Shown in pieces: positions 32,700 through 40,914 of a stretch of 64,000 bases of DNA (its first letter is position 1; each line of letters opens with the position of its first letter). Location of the stretch: positions 124,001 to 188,000 of the forward strand of contig NZ_JACVAI010000009.1 in NCBI RefSeq assembly GCF_014851765.1, read 5' to 3'. This DNA is from Pseudomonas sp. PDM04. Its GTDB lineage: Bacteria; Pseudomonadota; Gammaproteobacteria; Pseudomonadales; Pseudomonadaceae. A model generated the notes under the pieces. It had not been told where the DNA came from. It searched no databases and was given only the letters and a program-made list of their open reading frames with translations. A program made the position numbers and the translations under genes.

Positions 32700-34295
32700 T
32701 TACTTCACCTGGGTGGTGGCGAAGTTATTCGTGGTGAGGGGGCTAATGTGATAGCCCTCTACGTTGTTGCGCATTGCGGTGAACATTCTAGTGTGCGCCA
32801 TGCTGATCCATGGCTGATCCTGGTTAAAAAGAACCTGGGCCTGTTCATACAAGGCTGCACGTTCGGCCGGGTCGGTTTTCGCCCGGGCCTGATCAAGCAG
32901 GGTTTGAAACTTGTCGTTACACCAGCGGGCGTAGTTTTCGCCGTTTTTGGCCGCCTCGCAACTCAGAAGAGGCGTGAGGAAGTTATCCGGGTCGCCGTTA
33001 TCGCCCGCCCATCCGGCGGAAACCAGGTCGTGCTCACCGTTTTTCGCGCGCTTGAGCATTTCGCCCCATTCCATCACGCGAATGTCGATCTTGATCCCGA
33101 CCTTGGCCAGGTCAGCCTGCATCATCTGCGCGCCGAGCATCGGGTTGGGGTTGGTCGGACCGCCACCGTTGCGGGTGAACAGGGTGAAGGTGGTGCCTTC
33201 CGGTACGCCGGCTTCCTTGAGCAGGGCACGGGCCTTGTCGAGGTCGCGGGTCGGGTTTTTCAGCGTGTGGTTGTAGCCTAGCAGGGTGTCGGGGTACGGG
33301 TTGACCGCGACGGTGGCATTGCCCTTGCCAAACAGCGCGTTGACTGCCGCTTCCTTGTCGAACGCTATGTCGATGGCTTTGCGCACGCGCACGTCGCTCA
33401 AGTATTTGTGCGACGTGTTCATGGCGATGTAGGCAACGGTCATCGCGTTGAGTTCATCGACTTTCAGCTTCGGATCGTTCTTGATGCTCGGAATGTCATC
33501 GGGCTTGGGATACAGGGCGATCTGGCATTCGTTGGCCTTGAGCTTCTGCAGGCGCACGTTGTTGTCGATGGCGATCGCCAGGATCAGCGAGTCAGCCGGG
33601 GCCTTGCCACGGAAGTACTCCGGGTTGGCCTTGAAGCGAACCTGGGCGTCCTTGTTGTAGCGCTGGAAGATGAACGGCCCGGTGCCGATCGGTTTGCTGT
33701 TCAGGTCGCCGGTCTTGCCGGCCTTGAGCAGCTGGTCGGCGTACTCGGCAGGGTAGATCGAGGAGAACGCCATGGCGATGTCGGCCAGGAACGGCGCTTC
33801 CCGGCGGGTCAGGGTGAATTTGACCGTGTTGTCGTCAACTTTCTCGACGCTTTTCAGCAGCTCCTTGAAGCCCATGCTTTCAAAGTAGGGAAAGCCCACG
33901 CTCGACTTGTCGTGCCACGGGTGCTTCGGGTCCAGCTGACGCTGGAAGCTCCAGACCACATCGTCGGCGTTCATGTCGCGGGTCGGCTTGAAGTAATCGG
34001 TGGTGTGAAACTTGACGCCCTTGCGCAGGTGGAACGTGTAGGTCAGGCCGTCTTCGCTGATGTCCCAGGACTCGGCCAGTGCCGGCACGACATCCGTAGT
34101 GCCGGGCTTGAAGTCTGCCAGGCGATTGAAAATGGTTTCGGCCACCGCGTCGGCTGTGACTGCAGTCGTGTATTGAACCATGTCGAAGCCTTCCGGACTG
34201 GCCTCGGTGCAAACCACCAGGGGCTTGGCCGCTGCGCCAACCGCAACACTCAGCAAGGCGGCCGCGATGGCCGCACGTAGGGGAAGCATTTTCAT
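32700..34295 (-). CDS. Peptide ABC transporter substrate-binding protein, copy next to dppB
   Basis: Periplasmic binding protein of 531 residues in the SBP_bac_5 (DppA/OppA) family. The signal peptide is about residues 1-23 (AVGAAAKP). LVVCTEASPEGFDMVQYTTA opens the mature protein and GLTYTFHLRKGVKFHTT is the family block. It is the most divergent of the three binding proteins here. I chose ATG 34295 (AGAGGG upstream) over the adjacent TTG 34298. By position it matches the dppA5-type gene I recall between opdP and dppB in P. aeruginosa. Confidence 0.9.
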   Translation of the reverse strand: MKMLPLRAAIAAALLSVAVGAAAKPLVVCTEASPEGFDMVQYTTAVTADAVAETIFNRLADFKPGTTDVVPALAESWDISEDGLTYTFHLRKGVKFHTTDYFKPTRDMNADDVVWSFQRQLDPKHPWHDKSSVGFPYFESMGFKELLKSVEKVDDNTVKFTLTRREAPFLADIAMAFSSIYPAEYADQLLKAGKTGDLNSKPIGTGPFIFQRYNKDAQVRFKANPEYFRGKAPADSLILAIAIDNNVRLQKLKANECQIALYPKPDDIPSIKNDPKLKVDELNAMTVAYIAMNTSHKYLSDVRVRKAIDIAFDKEAAVNALFGKGNATVAVNPYPDTLLGYNHTLKNPTRDLDKARALLKEAGVPEGTTFTLFTRNGGGPTNPNPMLGAQMMQADLAKVGIKIDIRVMEWGEMLKRAKNGEHDLVSAGWAGDNGDPDNFLTPLLSCEAAKNGENYARWCNDKFQTLLDQARAKTDPAERAALYEQAQVLFNQDQPWISMAHTRMFTAMRNNVEGYHISPLTTNNFATTQVK

Positions 34296-34325
34296 CAAGA
34301 ACCCTCTGCAATCGGTTAAGAGGAC

Positions 34326-34367
34326 AAAAGCCGAACGGCCGATTCATCGCTGAATCAGCCGTTCGGC
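34326..34367 (-). terminator. Terminator after the OprD-type porin gene
   Basis: GCCGAACGGC and GATTCA pair with TGAATC and GCCGTTCGGC across a 4-base loop (one mismatch), followed by TTTT on the minus strand. This suggests the porin transcript ends here and the downstream binding-protein gene is at least partly separate. Confidence 0.8.
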
Positions 34368-34375
34368 CGGGTGCA

Positions 34376-35773
34376 TTACAAAATGTTGAACGGGATGGTG
34401 GTCACGAGGCGGAACTCGTTGATGCTGCCATCGGATTGTTGCTCACTGGCGCGGTGGGTGGTGTAGGTGGCGCGGATGGCAGTGGCTTTCAGCGGGCCGC
34501 TTTGTACCGCGTAGGAGGCGCCGATGCCATATTCGTAATGGTGTTCACCGTCCTGTTTCTGAATACCATCGTAGCCTTTGCCTTCTACGCCGCCATTGCC
34601 GTTGTAGTGAGTGCCGTCGATGCCCCAGCCGCGCGCCTGGTAGAGGTTGAATTTCAGGCCTGGCACGCCGTATTCAGCCATGTTCAGGCCGTAGGCGATC
34701 TGGAACGATTTTTCGTTCGGGCCGTTGAAGTCCGACAGCAGGGAGTTGGCCAGGTAGATGCCGTTGGTTTCGTGCAGGTAGTCGAAGTACTCGTTACCGT
34801 TCACTTCCTGATACGAGAAGGTCAGGCTGTGGGCCTGGTGAGTCAGGCCGAACGACAGCGAGTAGGTGTCGTTGTCGATGTCGCCGAGCAGCTTTTTACC
34901 TTCGTCCTGGGTTTTGTAGTAGTTCAGGCCGGTGGTCAGGCTCAGCACCTGGCTGTCACCCAGCACGTGGCTGGCGCCGAAGTAGTACTGGTTCCAGAAG
35001 TCCTTGGCCTGGGTCGCCCAGAGGCTGGTGGTCAGGCTGGCCAACGGATTGTAGGTGATGCCGCCAGTGTAGATGTGATCGGACTCCACGCTGCGGTTGC
35101 CGTATTCGGAACGGAATTTCTGCTGGCTCTGCTCCATACGCGGGGACACGCGGTCAAAGGTCGCGAAATCGAAAGCCAGGTTGTCCAGCTCGCCGATTTT
35201 CAGGCTGGCGCCCTGGAAGCTCGATGGCAGCGCACGGTTGCCGATGGTGTCCACTTGCGGGCTGCTGTAGCTCTGGCGACCGACGGTCAGGGTGCTGTTG
35301 GACAAGCGTGCCTTGACGTTGGCCAGGCCGAGTTTGCTCCACTGGTCGACCGCGTCGCCGTTGGAGTGGGCCAGGGTACGGTTGGAACCACCCTTGATGT
35401 CTTCGCGGCTGCGATCCAGCGCAATGGCGTTGTACGCCGCCACTTCGGTGCTGAAACCCACGGTGCCCTGGGTGAAGCCCGAGCTGTAGTTGAGGATGGT
35501 GCCCTGGACCCAATTGATCCGGCGCGAGCCTTCCAATTCCTCACCGTGGCGCTCGTAGCCATAACGGCCACCGCGCTGCAGGTCTTCGTTGGAGTACCAG
35601 TTGCGGGTCGTGCCGCTCAGGGACTGACCGTCGATGAAGCCGGTCGCTTCGCTTTGTGCACTCTTGTCTTTCACGGTGACCGGGGTGAACGCCTGGCTCT
35701 GGGTTTCCGCGTAAGCCGTGGCGGTGATGCTGCTGATGGCCAGGGCCAATATCGCGGTGCTGCTCAGTTTCAT
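34376..35773 (-). CDS. opdP: OprD-family outer-membrane porin (OpdP-like)
   Basis: Outer-membrane channel of 465 residues. The signal peptide is about residues 1-22 (ATAYAETQ). The mature start and the GTTRNWYSNEDLQ segment are typical of OprD porins, and the chain ends with beta-strand residues FNIL. Its place inside a peptide-transport locus suggests dipeptide uptake, as for OpdP. A TAAGGAG ribosome site precedes the ATG, itself preceded by a run of about nine A residues on the coding strand that may bind Hfq. Confidence 0.88.
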   Translation of the reverse strand: MKLSSTAILALAISSITATAYAETQSQAFTPVTVKDKSAQSEATGFIDGQSLSGTTRNWYSNEDLQRGGRYGYERHGEELEGSRRINWVQGTILNYSSGFTQGTVGFSTEVAAYNAIALDRSREDIKGGSNRTLAHSNGDAVDQWSKLGLANVKARLSNSTLTVGRQSYSSPQVDTIGNRALPSSFQGASLKIGELDNLAFDFATFDRVSPRMEQSQQKFRSEYGNRSVESDHIYTGGITYNPLASLTTSLWATQAKDFWNQYYFGASHVLGDSQVLSLTTGLNYYKTQDEGKKLLGDIDNDTYSLSFGLTHQAHSLTFSYQEVNGNEYFDYLHETNGIYLANSLLSDFNGPNEKSFQIAYGLNMAEYGVPGLKFNLYQARGWGIDGTHYNGNGGVEGKGYDGIQKQDGEHHYEYGIGASYAVQSGPLKATAIRATYTTHRASEQQSDGSINEFRLVTTIPFNIL

Positions 35774-35895
35774 GGGTGAAGCTCCTTACTTTCTTTTTTT
35801 TTAATGCCGGTTTTTTTGGTGGTCCGGCTATTTGTTGGAACTCATTCACGCAAGGCAAACGTTTGCTAGTTGCCCATAAGGCGATTTACGGCAAT

Positions 35896-35930
35896 ACGCT
35901 TGCGTGAGGGTGCAATGCACCCCCAAGCGT
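35896..35930. other. Two-part palindrome between the second binding-protein gene and the porin gene
   Basis: ACGCTTG (35896) pairs with CAAGCGT (35924), enclosing the perfect palindrome GGGTGCA-A-TGCACCC (35908-35922). TTTT follows on the plus strand only, so it is not a good terminator for the minus-strand genes. It may be an operator or an mRNA hairpin. Confidence 0.5.
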
Positions 35931-35947
35931 TTTAGCTACACGGTTTG

Positions 35948-37549
35948 TTATTTATCGATGCTGACACCCGAGAACACGTTGCGGCCGAACGGACTTACCT
36001 TGAAGCCTTCGACTTTGGCGCTCAACGGCTGGTTGACCGTCGAGTGGGCGATAGGCGTGATCGGCACCTGCTGCTTGAGCAGTTGCTGGGCCTGTTTGTA
36101 GAGCACGGTGCGCTGGTCGCGATCGGTGACGATCTTGGCCTGCTTGATCAACTTGTCGTAAGCCGGATCGCACCATTGGGAATAGTTGTTGCCGCCGATG
36201 GCATCGCAGCTGTAGAGCGTGCCGAGCCAGTTGTCCGGGTCACCGTTGTCGCCGGTCCAGCCGATCAGACTGATGTCGTGTTCGCCATTCTTGGTGCGCT
36301 TGATGTATTCGCCCCATTCGTAGCTGACGATCTTCACCTTGAGCCCGATCTTCGCCCAGTCGGCCTGGAGCATTTCGGCCATCAGCTTGGCGTTCGGGTT
36401 GTAGGGGCGCTGGACCGGCATCGCCCACAGGGTGATTTCGGTGCCTTCCTTGACGCCGGCAGCCTTGAGCAGTTCCCTGGCTTTTTCCGGGTTGTAGGCG
36501 ACGTCCTTGATGGTGTCGTCGTAGGACCATTGGGTCGGCGGCATGGCGTTGACCGCCAGTTGGCCGGCGCCCTGGTAAACGGCGTTGAGAATGCCCTGCT
36601 TGTTCACCGCCATGTCCAGCGCCTGGCGCACCTCGAGCTGGTCGAAAGGTTTGTGGCGCACGTTGTAGGAAATGTAGCCGAGGTTGAAACCAGGCTTCTC
36701 GATGAGCGTGAGTTTCGGGTCGTTCTTCAGTGCGTCGACATCGGCAGGGCGAGGGTGCAGGGTGACCTGGCACTCGTTGGCCTTGAGCTTCTGCACCCGT
36801 ACCGAGGCGTCGGTGTTGATGGCGAAAATCAGGTTGTCGAGTTTGACCCGGCTCGGGTCCCAGTACTGCTTGTTGCCGCTGTAACGGATGTTGGAGTCTT
36901 TCTGGTAGCTCTTGAACACGAACGGCCCGGTGCCGATCGGCTTCTGGTTGATTTCGCTCGGCTTGCCCGACGCCAGCAACTGCTCGGCGTACTCGGCGGA
37001 CAGGATGGCGGCGAAACTCATGGCGATATTCTGGATGAACGCGGCGTCCACGCTGTTGAGCGTCATGACCACGGTCAGCGGCCCGGTCTTTTCGACCTTG
37101 GCGATGTTCTTGTTCAGGCTCATCCCGTTGAAATACGGGAACTCGGTCGGGTAAGCCTTACGGAAAGGTTGCTGCGGATCGAGCATGCGGTTGAAGGTGA
37201 ACAGCACGTCATCGGCGTTGAAGTCACGGGTTGGCGTGAAGTACTTGGTGGTGTGGAACTTCACCCCTTCGCGCAGGTGGAAGGTATAGGTCAGGCCGTC
37301 TTCGGAAATATCCCAGCTCTTCGCCAGCCCCGGGACCACATTGGTCGCGCCTTTTTCGAACTCTGCCAACCGGTTGTACAGCGGTTCGGCGGCATCGTTA
37401 TCGGTTGCAGTGGTGTACTGCGCGGTGTCGAAGCCCGCCGGGCTGCCTTCTGAGCAGAACACCAGGCTGTTGTTGGCGGCCTGGCTGACGGAGGTTGCGG
37501 CCAGCAGGCCGGTGCCCAGCAATGCGGATAAAACCAAGGTATGGCGCAT
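35948..37549 (-). CDS. Peptide ABC transporter substrate-binding protein, middle copy
   Basis: Periplasmic binding protein of 533 residues, SBP_bac_5 family. The signal peptide ends near residue 24 (SVSQAANN). The mature start NSLVFCSEGSPAGFD is nearly the same as in the upstream copy, and long stretches match it (FNADDVLFTFNRML, AVNAMPPTQWSYD). The two are clearly duplicates, while the copy next to dppB is more distant. AAAAGGGAG precedes the ATG. It has no membrane or ATPase partner of its own, so it presumably feeds DppBCDF. Confidence 0.9.
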   Translation of the reverse strand: MRHTLVLSALLGTGLLAATSVSQAANNSLVFCSEGSPAGFDTAQYTTATDNDAAEPLYNRLAEFEKGATNVVPGLAKSWDISEDGLTYTFHLREGVKFHTTKYFTPTRDFNADDVLFTFNRMLDPQQPFRKAYPTEFPYFNGMSLNKNIAKVEKTGPLTVVMTLNSVDAAFIQNIAMSFAAILSAEYAEQLLASGKPSEINQKPIGTGPFVFKSYQKDSNIRYSGNKQYWDPSRVKLDNLIFAINTDASVRVQKLKANECQVTLHPRPADVDALKNDPKLTLIEKPGFNLGYISYNVRHKPFDQLEVRQALDMAVNKQGILNAVYQGAGQLAVNAMPPTQWSYDDTIKDVAYNPEKARELLKAAGVKEGTEITLWAMPVQRPYNPNAKLMAEMLQADWAKIGLKVKIVSYEWGEYIKRTKNGEHDISLIGWTGDNGDPDNWLGTLYSCDAIGGNNYSQWCDPAYDKLIKQAKIVTDRDQRTVLYKQAQQLLKQQVPITPIAHSTVNQPLSAKVEGFKVSPFGRNVFSGVSIDK

Positions 37550-37856
37550 GACGCTCCCTTTTCTCGTTCTCTAAGTGTTTTCAACGAGTGACCCACCCCT
37601 TCGCAGGCGTGGTGGCCTCTCTGTTTCAATCCATGACAAGCAGCGATAACCCATTGCCCACGCATACACTGGTCAGATCCCGACGTTAAGAGGCGTGGGT
37701 CTGGCAGTAAATGCGTAAAGTCCTAAAGACTCGTAGGAAAGGTCAACGCGTCCGGCACCGCTGGCGTGGTACTTGGCGGAATTTTATGTAGGTAATTTCC
37801 TACTTTGCCGGCAGATAAAACGGCGGCGACGTCAGGAACGTCGCCGCCGTCAAACC
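37550..37856. other. Gene-free gap between two binding-protein genes
   Basis: The gap should hold the promoter of the middle binding-protein gene, but I cannot pick out clear -35 and -10 boxes. Visible features are a small repeat GTAGG-N6-CCTAC (37788-37803) and a strong terminator (37817-37849). Confidence 0.55.
37817..37849 (-). terminator. Terminator after the first binding-protein gene
   Basis: CGGCGGCGACGT and ACGTCGCCGCCG form a perfect 12-bp stem with a 5-base loop, followed by TTTT on the minus strand. It lies 7 bases beyond the stop at 37857. Confidence 0.85.
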
Positions 37857-39482
37857 TTACTTGCTGACGCTGACGCCGTAGAAGGAGTTCAAGCCAAATG
37901 GGCTGATCTTGAAGTCCTGCACGTTGGCGCGCATGGGTTGGAACACCGTCGAGTGAGCGATAGGTGTCATTGGAACAGCGTCCTTGAGGACGTGTTGCGC
38001 CTGCTTGTACAGTTCGGTGCGCTTGGCCTGGTCCGAAGTACGCTTGGCTTGCTTGACGATGTCGTCGAACTTCTTGTCGCACCACTTGGAGAAGTTGTTG
38101 CCTTCCAGCGAGTCGCAGCCGAACAGCACGTTGAGCCAGTTGTCCGGGTCACCGTTGTCACCGCTCCAGCCAATCAGCATCGCGCCGTTCTCACCACCCT
38201 TGGAGCGCTTGATGTACTCGCCCCACTCGTAGCTCTGGATCTTGACCTTCAGGCCGATCTTGGCCCAGTCGGACTGCAGCATTTCTGCCATCAGCTTGGC
38301 GTTCGGGTTGTACGGACGCTGTACCGGCATGGCCCACAGGACGATTTCGGTCCCTTCCTTGACGCCCGCTTCCTTGAGCAGCTCCTTGGCTTTCTCAGGA
38401 TCGTACTTGGCATCCTTGATGGTGGTGTCGTAGGACCACTGGGTCGGCGGCATGGCGTTGACCGCCAGTTGGCCGGCGCCCTGATACACGGAATCGATGA
38501 TCTGCTGCTTGTTGACCGCCATGTCCATGGCCTGGCGCACTTTCAGCTGGGACATCGGGTTTGGCTTGTCGTCGCCCTTGATCTTGTCCATCACGTTGTA
38601 GGCGATGTAGCCAAGGTTGAAGCCTGCCTGGTCAGGCATCTTCAGGTCCTTGTCTTCCTTCAGCGCCTTCAGGTCGGCCGGACGAGGGAACAGGGTGACC
38701 TGGCACTCGTTCTTCTTCAGCTTCTGGATACGCACCGACGGGTCGGTGGTGATGGCGAAGATCAGGTTGTCGATCTTGACGTCTTCAGGCTTCCAGTAGT
38801 CCTTGTTCCCGGTGTAGCGGATGTTGGAGTCTTTCTGGTAGCTCTTGAACACGAACGGGCCAGTGCCGATCGGCTTCTGGTTGATGTCCGGGGCCTTGCC
38901 GTCCTTGAGCAGTTGCGCGCCGTATTCGGCGGACTGGATCGAGGCGAAGCTCATGGCCATGTTCTGGATGAACGCGGCGTCAACGTCCTTGAGGACGAAC
39001 TTGACGGTCTTGTCGTCGACTTTCTCGACCTTGGTGATGTTGGTGTCCATCCCCATGTCGGTGAAGTACGGGAATTCAGTCGGGTACGCCTTACGGAACG
39101 GATCGTCCTTGTTCAGCATGCGATTGAAAGTGAACAGCACGTCGTCGGCGTTGAATTCGCGAGTCGGCTTGAAATACGGGGTGGTGTGGAACTTGACACC
39201 GTCGCGCAGGTGGAAGGTGTAGGTCAGGCCGTCAGGGGAGACGTCCCAGCTGGTTGCCAGGCCAGGAATGACGGCGGTGCCACCACGCTCGAACTGAGTC
39301 AGGCGGTTGAACATGGTTTCTGCAGAGGCGTCGAAGTCGGTTCCGGTGGTGTATTGACCTGGATCGAAACCGGCCGGGCTCCCTTCGGAGCAGAACACCA
39401 GGTTAGTCGCAGCTTGAGCGAAGGGTGCGCTAGCCAGCAGGCTGGCGCCGACTAAAAACGGAATGACCGCGTGTTTGAGCAT
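37857..39482 (-). CDS. dppA: Peptide ABC transporter substrate-binding protein, first copy
   Basis: Periplasmic binding protein of 541 residues, SBP_bac_5 family (DppA-like). The signal peptide ends near residue 24 (APFAQAATN). It is closely similar to the copy downstream at 35948-37549. I chose ATG 39482 because GAGG stands 5 bases upstream; the longer frame to 39575 is unlikely. GACAACAA lies just before the ribosome site and fits the Hfq/Crc motif AANAANAA at 7 of 8. Peptide ligand and division of labour with the other two copies are unknown. Confidence 0.9.
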   Translation of the reverse strand: MLKHAVIPFLVGASLLASAPFAQAATNLVFCSEGSPAGFDPGQYTTGTDFDASAETMFNRLTQFERGGTAVIPGLATSWDVSPDGLTYTFHLRDGVKFHTTPYFKPTREFNADDVLFTFNRMLNKDDPFRKAYPTEFPYFTDMGMDTNITKVEKVDDKTVKFVLKDVDAAFIQNMAMSFASIQSAEYGAQLLKDGKAPDINQKPIGTGPFVFKSYQKDSNIRYTGNKDYWKPEDVKIDNLIFAITTDPSVRIQKLKKNECQVTLFPRPADLKALKEDKDLKMPDQAGFNLGYIAYNVMDKIKGDDKPNPMSQLKVRQAMDMAVNKQQIIDSVYQGAGQLAVNAMPPTQWSYDTTIKDAKYDPEKAKELLKEAGVKEGTEIVLWAMPVQRPYNPNAKLMAEMLQSDWAKIGLKVKIQSYEWGEYIKRSKGGENGAMLIGWSGDNGDPDNWLNVLFGCDSLEGNNFSKWCDKKFDDIVKQAKRTSDQAKRTELYKQAQHVLKDAVPMTPIAHSTVFQPMRANVQDFKISPFGLNSFYGVSVSK

Positions 39483-39814
39483 GGTGGCCTCATGATTTGT
39501 TGTCATTTTTGAATGTGAGGACGACCTTGTGAGTCGTGCCTGCGGATACTTATGCAGGGGCTGTACCCAATGCAATATCCCGAGTCGCTACAAGCCTGAA
39601 ACGGTGGCACGAACGTACCTTAATGTCGCATTTGTATAATTTTGATGCATTTGAACGTTTGCGCGTTGCTTTTCTGGGCTGACTCGCGCACTTCTTTGGT
39701 GCGTAAAATCCTCGGGTTGCCCACGGCTGGGGCGGGGGTGTTACCTATTTAAACCCCGCAGTGTGGGGGGTAATGGGAGTGGTTATCGTTGCACCGAAAG
39801 TGTTCCCTGCCCGT

Positions 39815-39835
39815 GAGTTGCACCCAGTGCAACTC
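39815..39835. promoter_or_regulatory. Palindromic operator candidate, with a second copy at 39560-39576
   Basis: GAGTTGCAC, three bases, GTGCAACTC: a perfect 9-3-9 palindrome. The core (39817-39833) matches 39560-39576 at 13 of 17 positions, 257 bases away and 78 bases before the binding-protein ATG. TTTTTT follows nearby at 39842-39847, so a plus-strand terminator is the alternative. Confidence 0.5.
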
Positions 39836-39892
39836 AGGTCGTTTTTTGCGGTAGGACTGTTTCGGTGGCAGATCCAGCATAGACGCTGGTGC

Positions 39893-39926
39893 AAAAAAAA
39901 GGCGATCACCGGGTGATCGCCTTTTT
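39893..39926. terminator. Bidirectional terminator after the SIMPL gene
   Basis: GGCGATCA and TGATCGCC form a stem with a 5-base loop, flanked by eight As on the left and five Ts on the right. It ends the minus-strand SIMPL gene 18 bases after its stop. Confidence 0.85.
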
Positions 39927-39944
39927 CGCCTTCGGGTTATCGAG

Positions 39945-40661
39945 TCAAGGCAGCAGCACTTCAATCGACCCGTCCGCCGTCATGCTGACCTGGCTGGTTC
40001 CGGCTTCAACTTCCGGGGTGACCGGCGCACTGTCCATGCTCGCGGCTTTCATCATCATCGGCGCGCGCATGTAGGGTTGCGGGTAGCCGTTGCTGTTGAG
40101 GTTCAGGTTGACGATTTTGTAGCCCTTGCCTCCCAGTGCATCGGTGGCCAGTTGCGCGCGGGCCTTGAAGGCGGTCACGGCTTCCTTGAGCAGTGTGTCC
40201 TCGCTGGCCTTGCGGGTCGGCGTGGCGATGGCGAAGTCCATGCCGCCCATTTTCAGGTCGGTCAGCAGCTCGCCGGTCAGCTTCGACAGCGCGGCGAAGT
40301 CGGTGCTTTCCAGGCGCAGTTCGGCGCGTTCACGCCAACCGGTGATTTTCTGACCCTTGGTGTCGTAGATCGGGTAGCTGTTGCGGCTGCCCTGGCGCAG
40401 GGTGATGTCCTTGACTTGTTTGGCCTGGTCCAGCGCCTTGTTCATGGTGGTGCTGACGGTTGCGGCCAGTTTGGCAGGGTCGGTGTTTTGCTCCTCGGTG
40501 TAGAGGGTCACGATCATCAGGTCGCGAGCCACTTCCTGGCTGACTTCGGCGCGCAGGGAAATCTGGTTGTAGTGAAGTTCGTCGGCAGCCAGTGCCGGGA
40601 GGCTGGCAACGGTGCCTGCACTGAGAGCGAGAAGGGCGGCGCTGCGGCGGAAAGTGTGCAT
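39945..40661 (-). CDS. SIMPL-domain (DUF541) periplasmic protein
   Basis: Protein of 238 residues with a signal peptide (about 1-26, ending LPALAADE) and one SIMPL/DUF541 domain. The domain shows the repeating LRAEVSQEVARDLM, RQGSRNSYPIYD and ITGWRERAELRLES blocks of this family. SIMPL proteins form oligomeric periplasmic assemblies of uncertain role, sometimes linked to oxidative stress. I chose ATG 40661 because AAGGAG lies 6 bases upstream. It is divergent from roxS. Confidence 0.85.
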   Translation of the reverse strand: MHTFRRSAALLALSAGTVASLPALAADELHYNQISLRAEVSQEVARDLMIVTLYTEEQNTDPAKLAATVSTTMNKALDQAKQVKDITLRQGSRNSYPIYDTKGQKITGWRERAELRLESTDFAALSKLTGELLTDLKMGGMDFAIATPTRKASEDTLLKEAVTAFKARAQLATDALGGKGYKIVNLNLNSNGYPQPYMRAPMMMKAASMDSAPVTPEVEAGTSQVSMTADGSIEVLLP

Positions 40662-40914
40662 GAAAGCTCCTTGGGCAATGCGCAGGGGTTGAGTCCGAGC
40701 CTGCGTGAAACCATCAGACTCTAGCTTTATTGATCCGGTTCGCCCAGTTACAACTTCTATACAGATGCCAGCATCGCAGGCAAGCAAGCAGGGCCTGTCT
40801 TATAGACGCCAGGGCAATTCCTGCCATGTGGCTGTTTGCCGCACTTTCGCCTGTCAGCCCCCGTGGTTGGTTATACTCCGTACGATTCGCCTGGAGCGCT
40901 CATCAGGAGAGCTC

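Larger units (their letters stand above)
39483..39944. other. Gene-free gap upstream of the first binding-protein gene
   Basis: The 462-base gap carries two related palindromic motifs (39560-39576 and 39815-39835), a relatively AT-rich segment near 39610-39660 where a minus-strand promoter could lie (TATACA), and a terminator (39893-39926). I see no credible small gene. Confidence 0.55.

Noticed and set aside
32700..39482. Binding-protein genes as one tandem triplication
   Set aside because: Two copies are close, but the one next to dppB is clearly more divergent and is separated from them by the porin gene, so a single recent triplication does not fit.
39827..39848. Palindrome plus T-run as a simple terminator
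   Set aside because: Six bases (AGGTCG) separate the stem from the T-run, no plus-strand gene ends there, and a similar motif recurs at 39560, so an operator is at least as likely.
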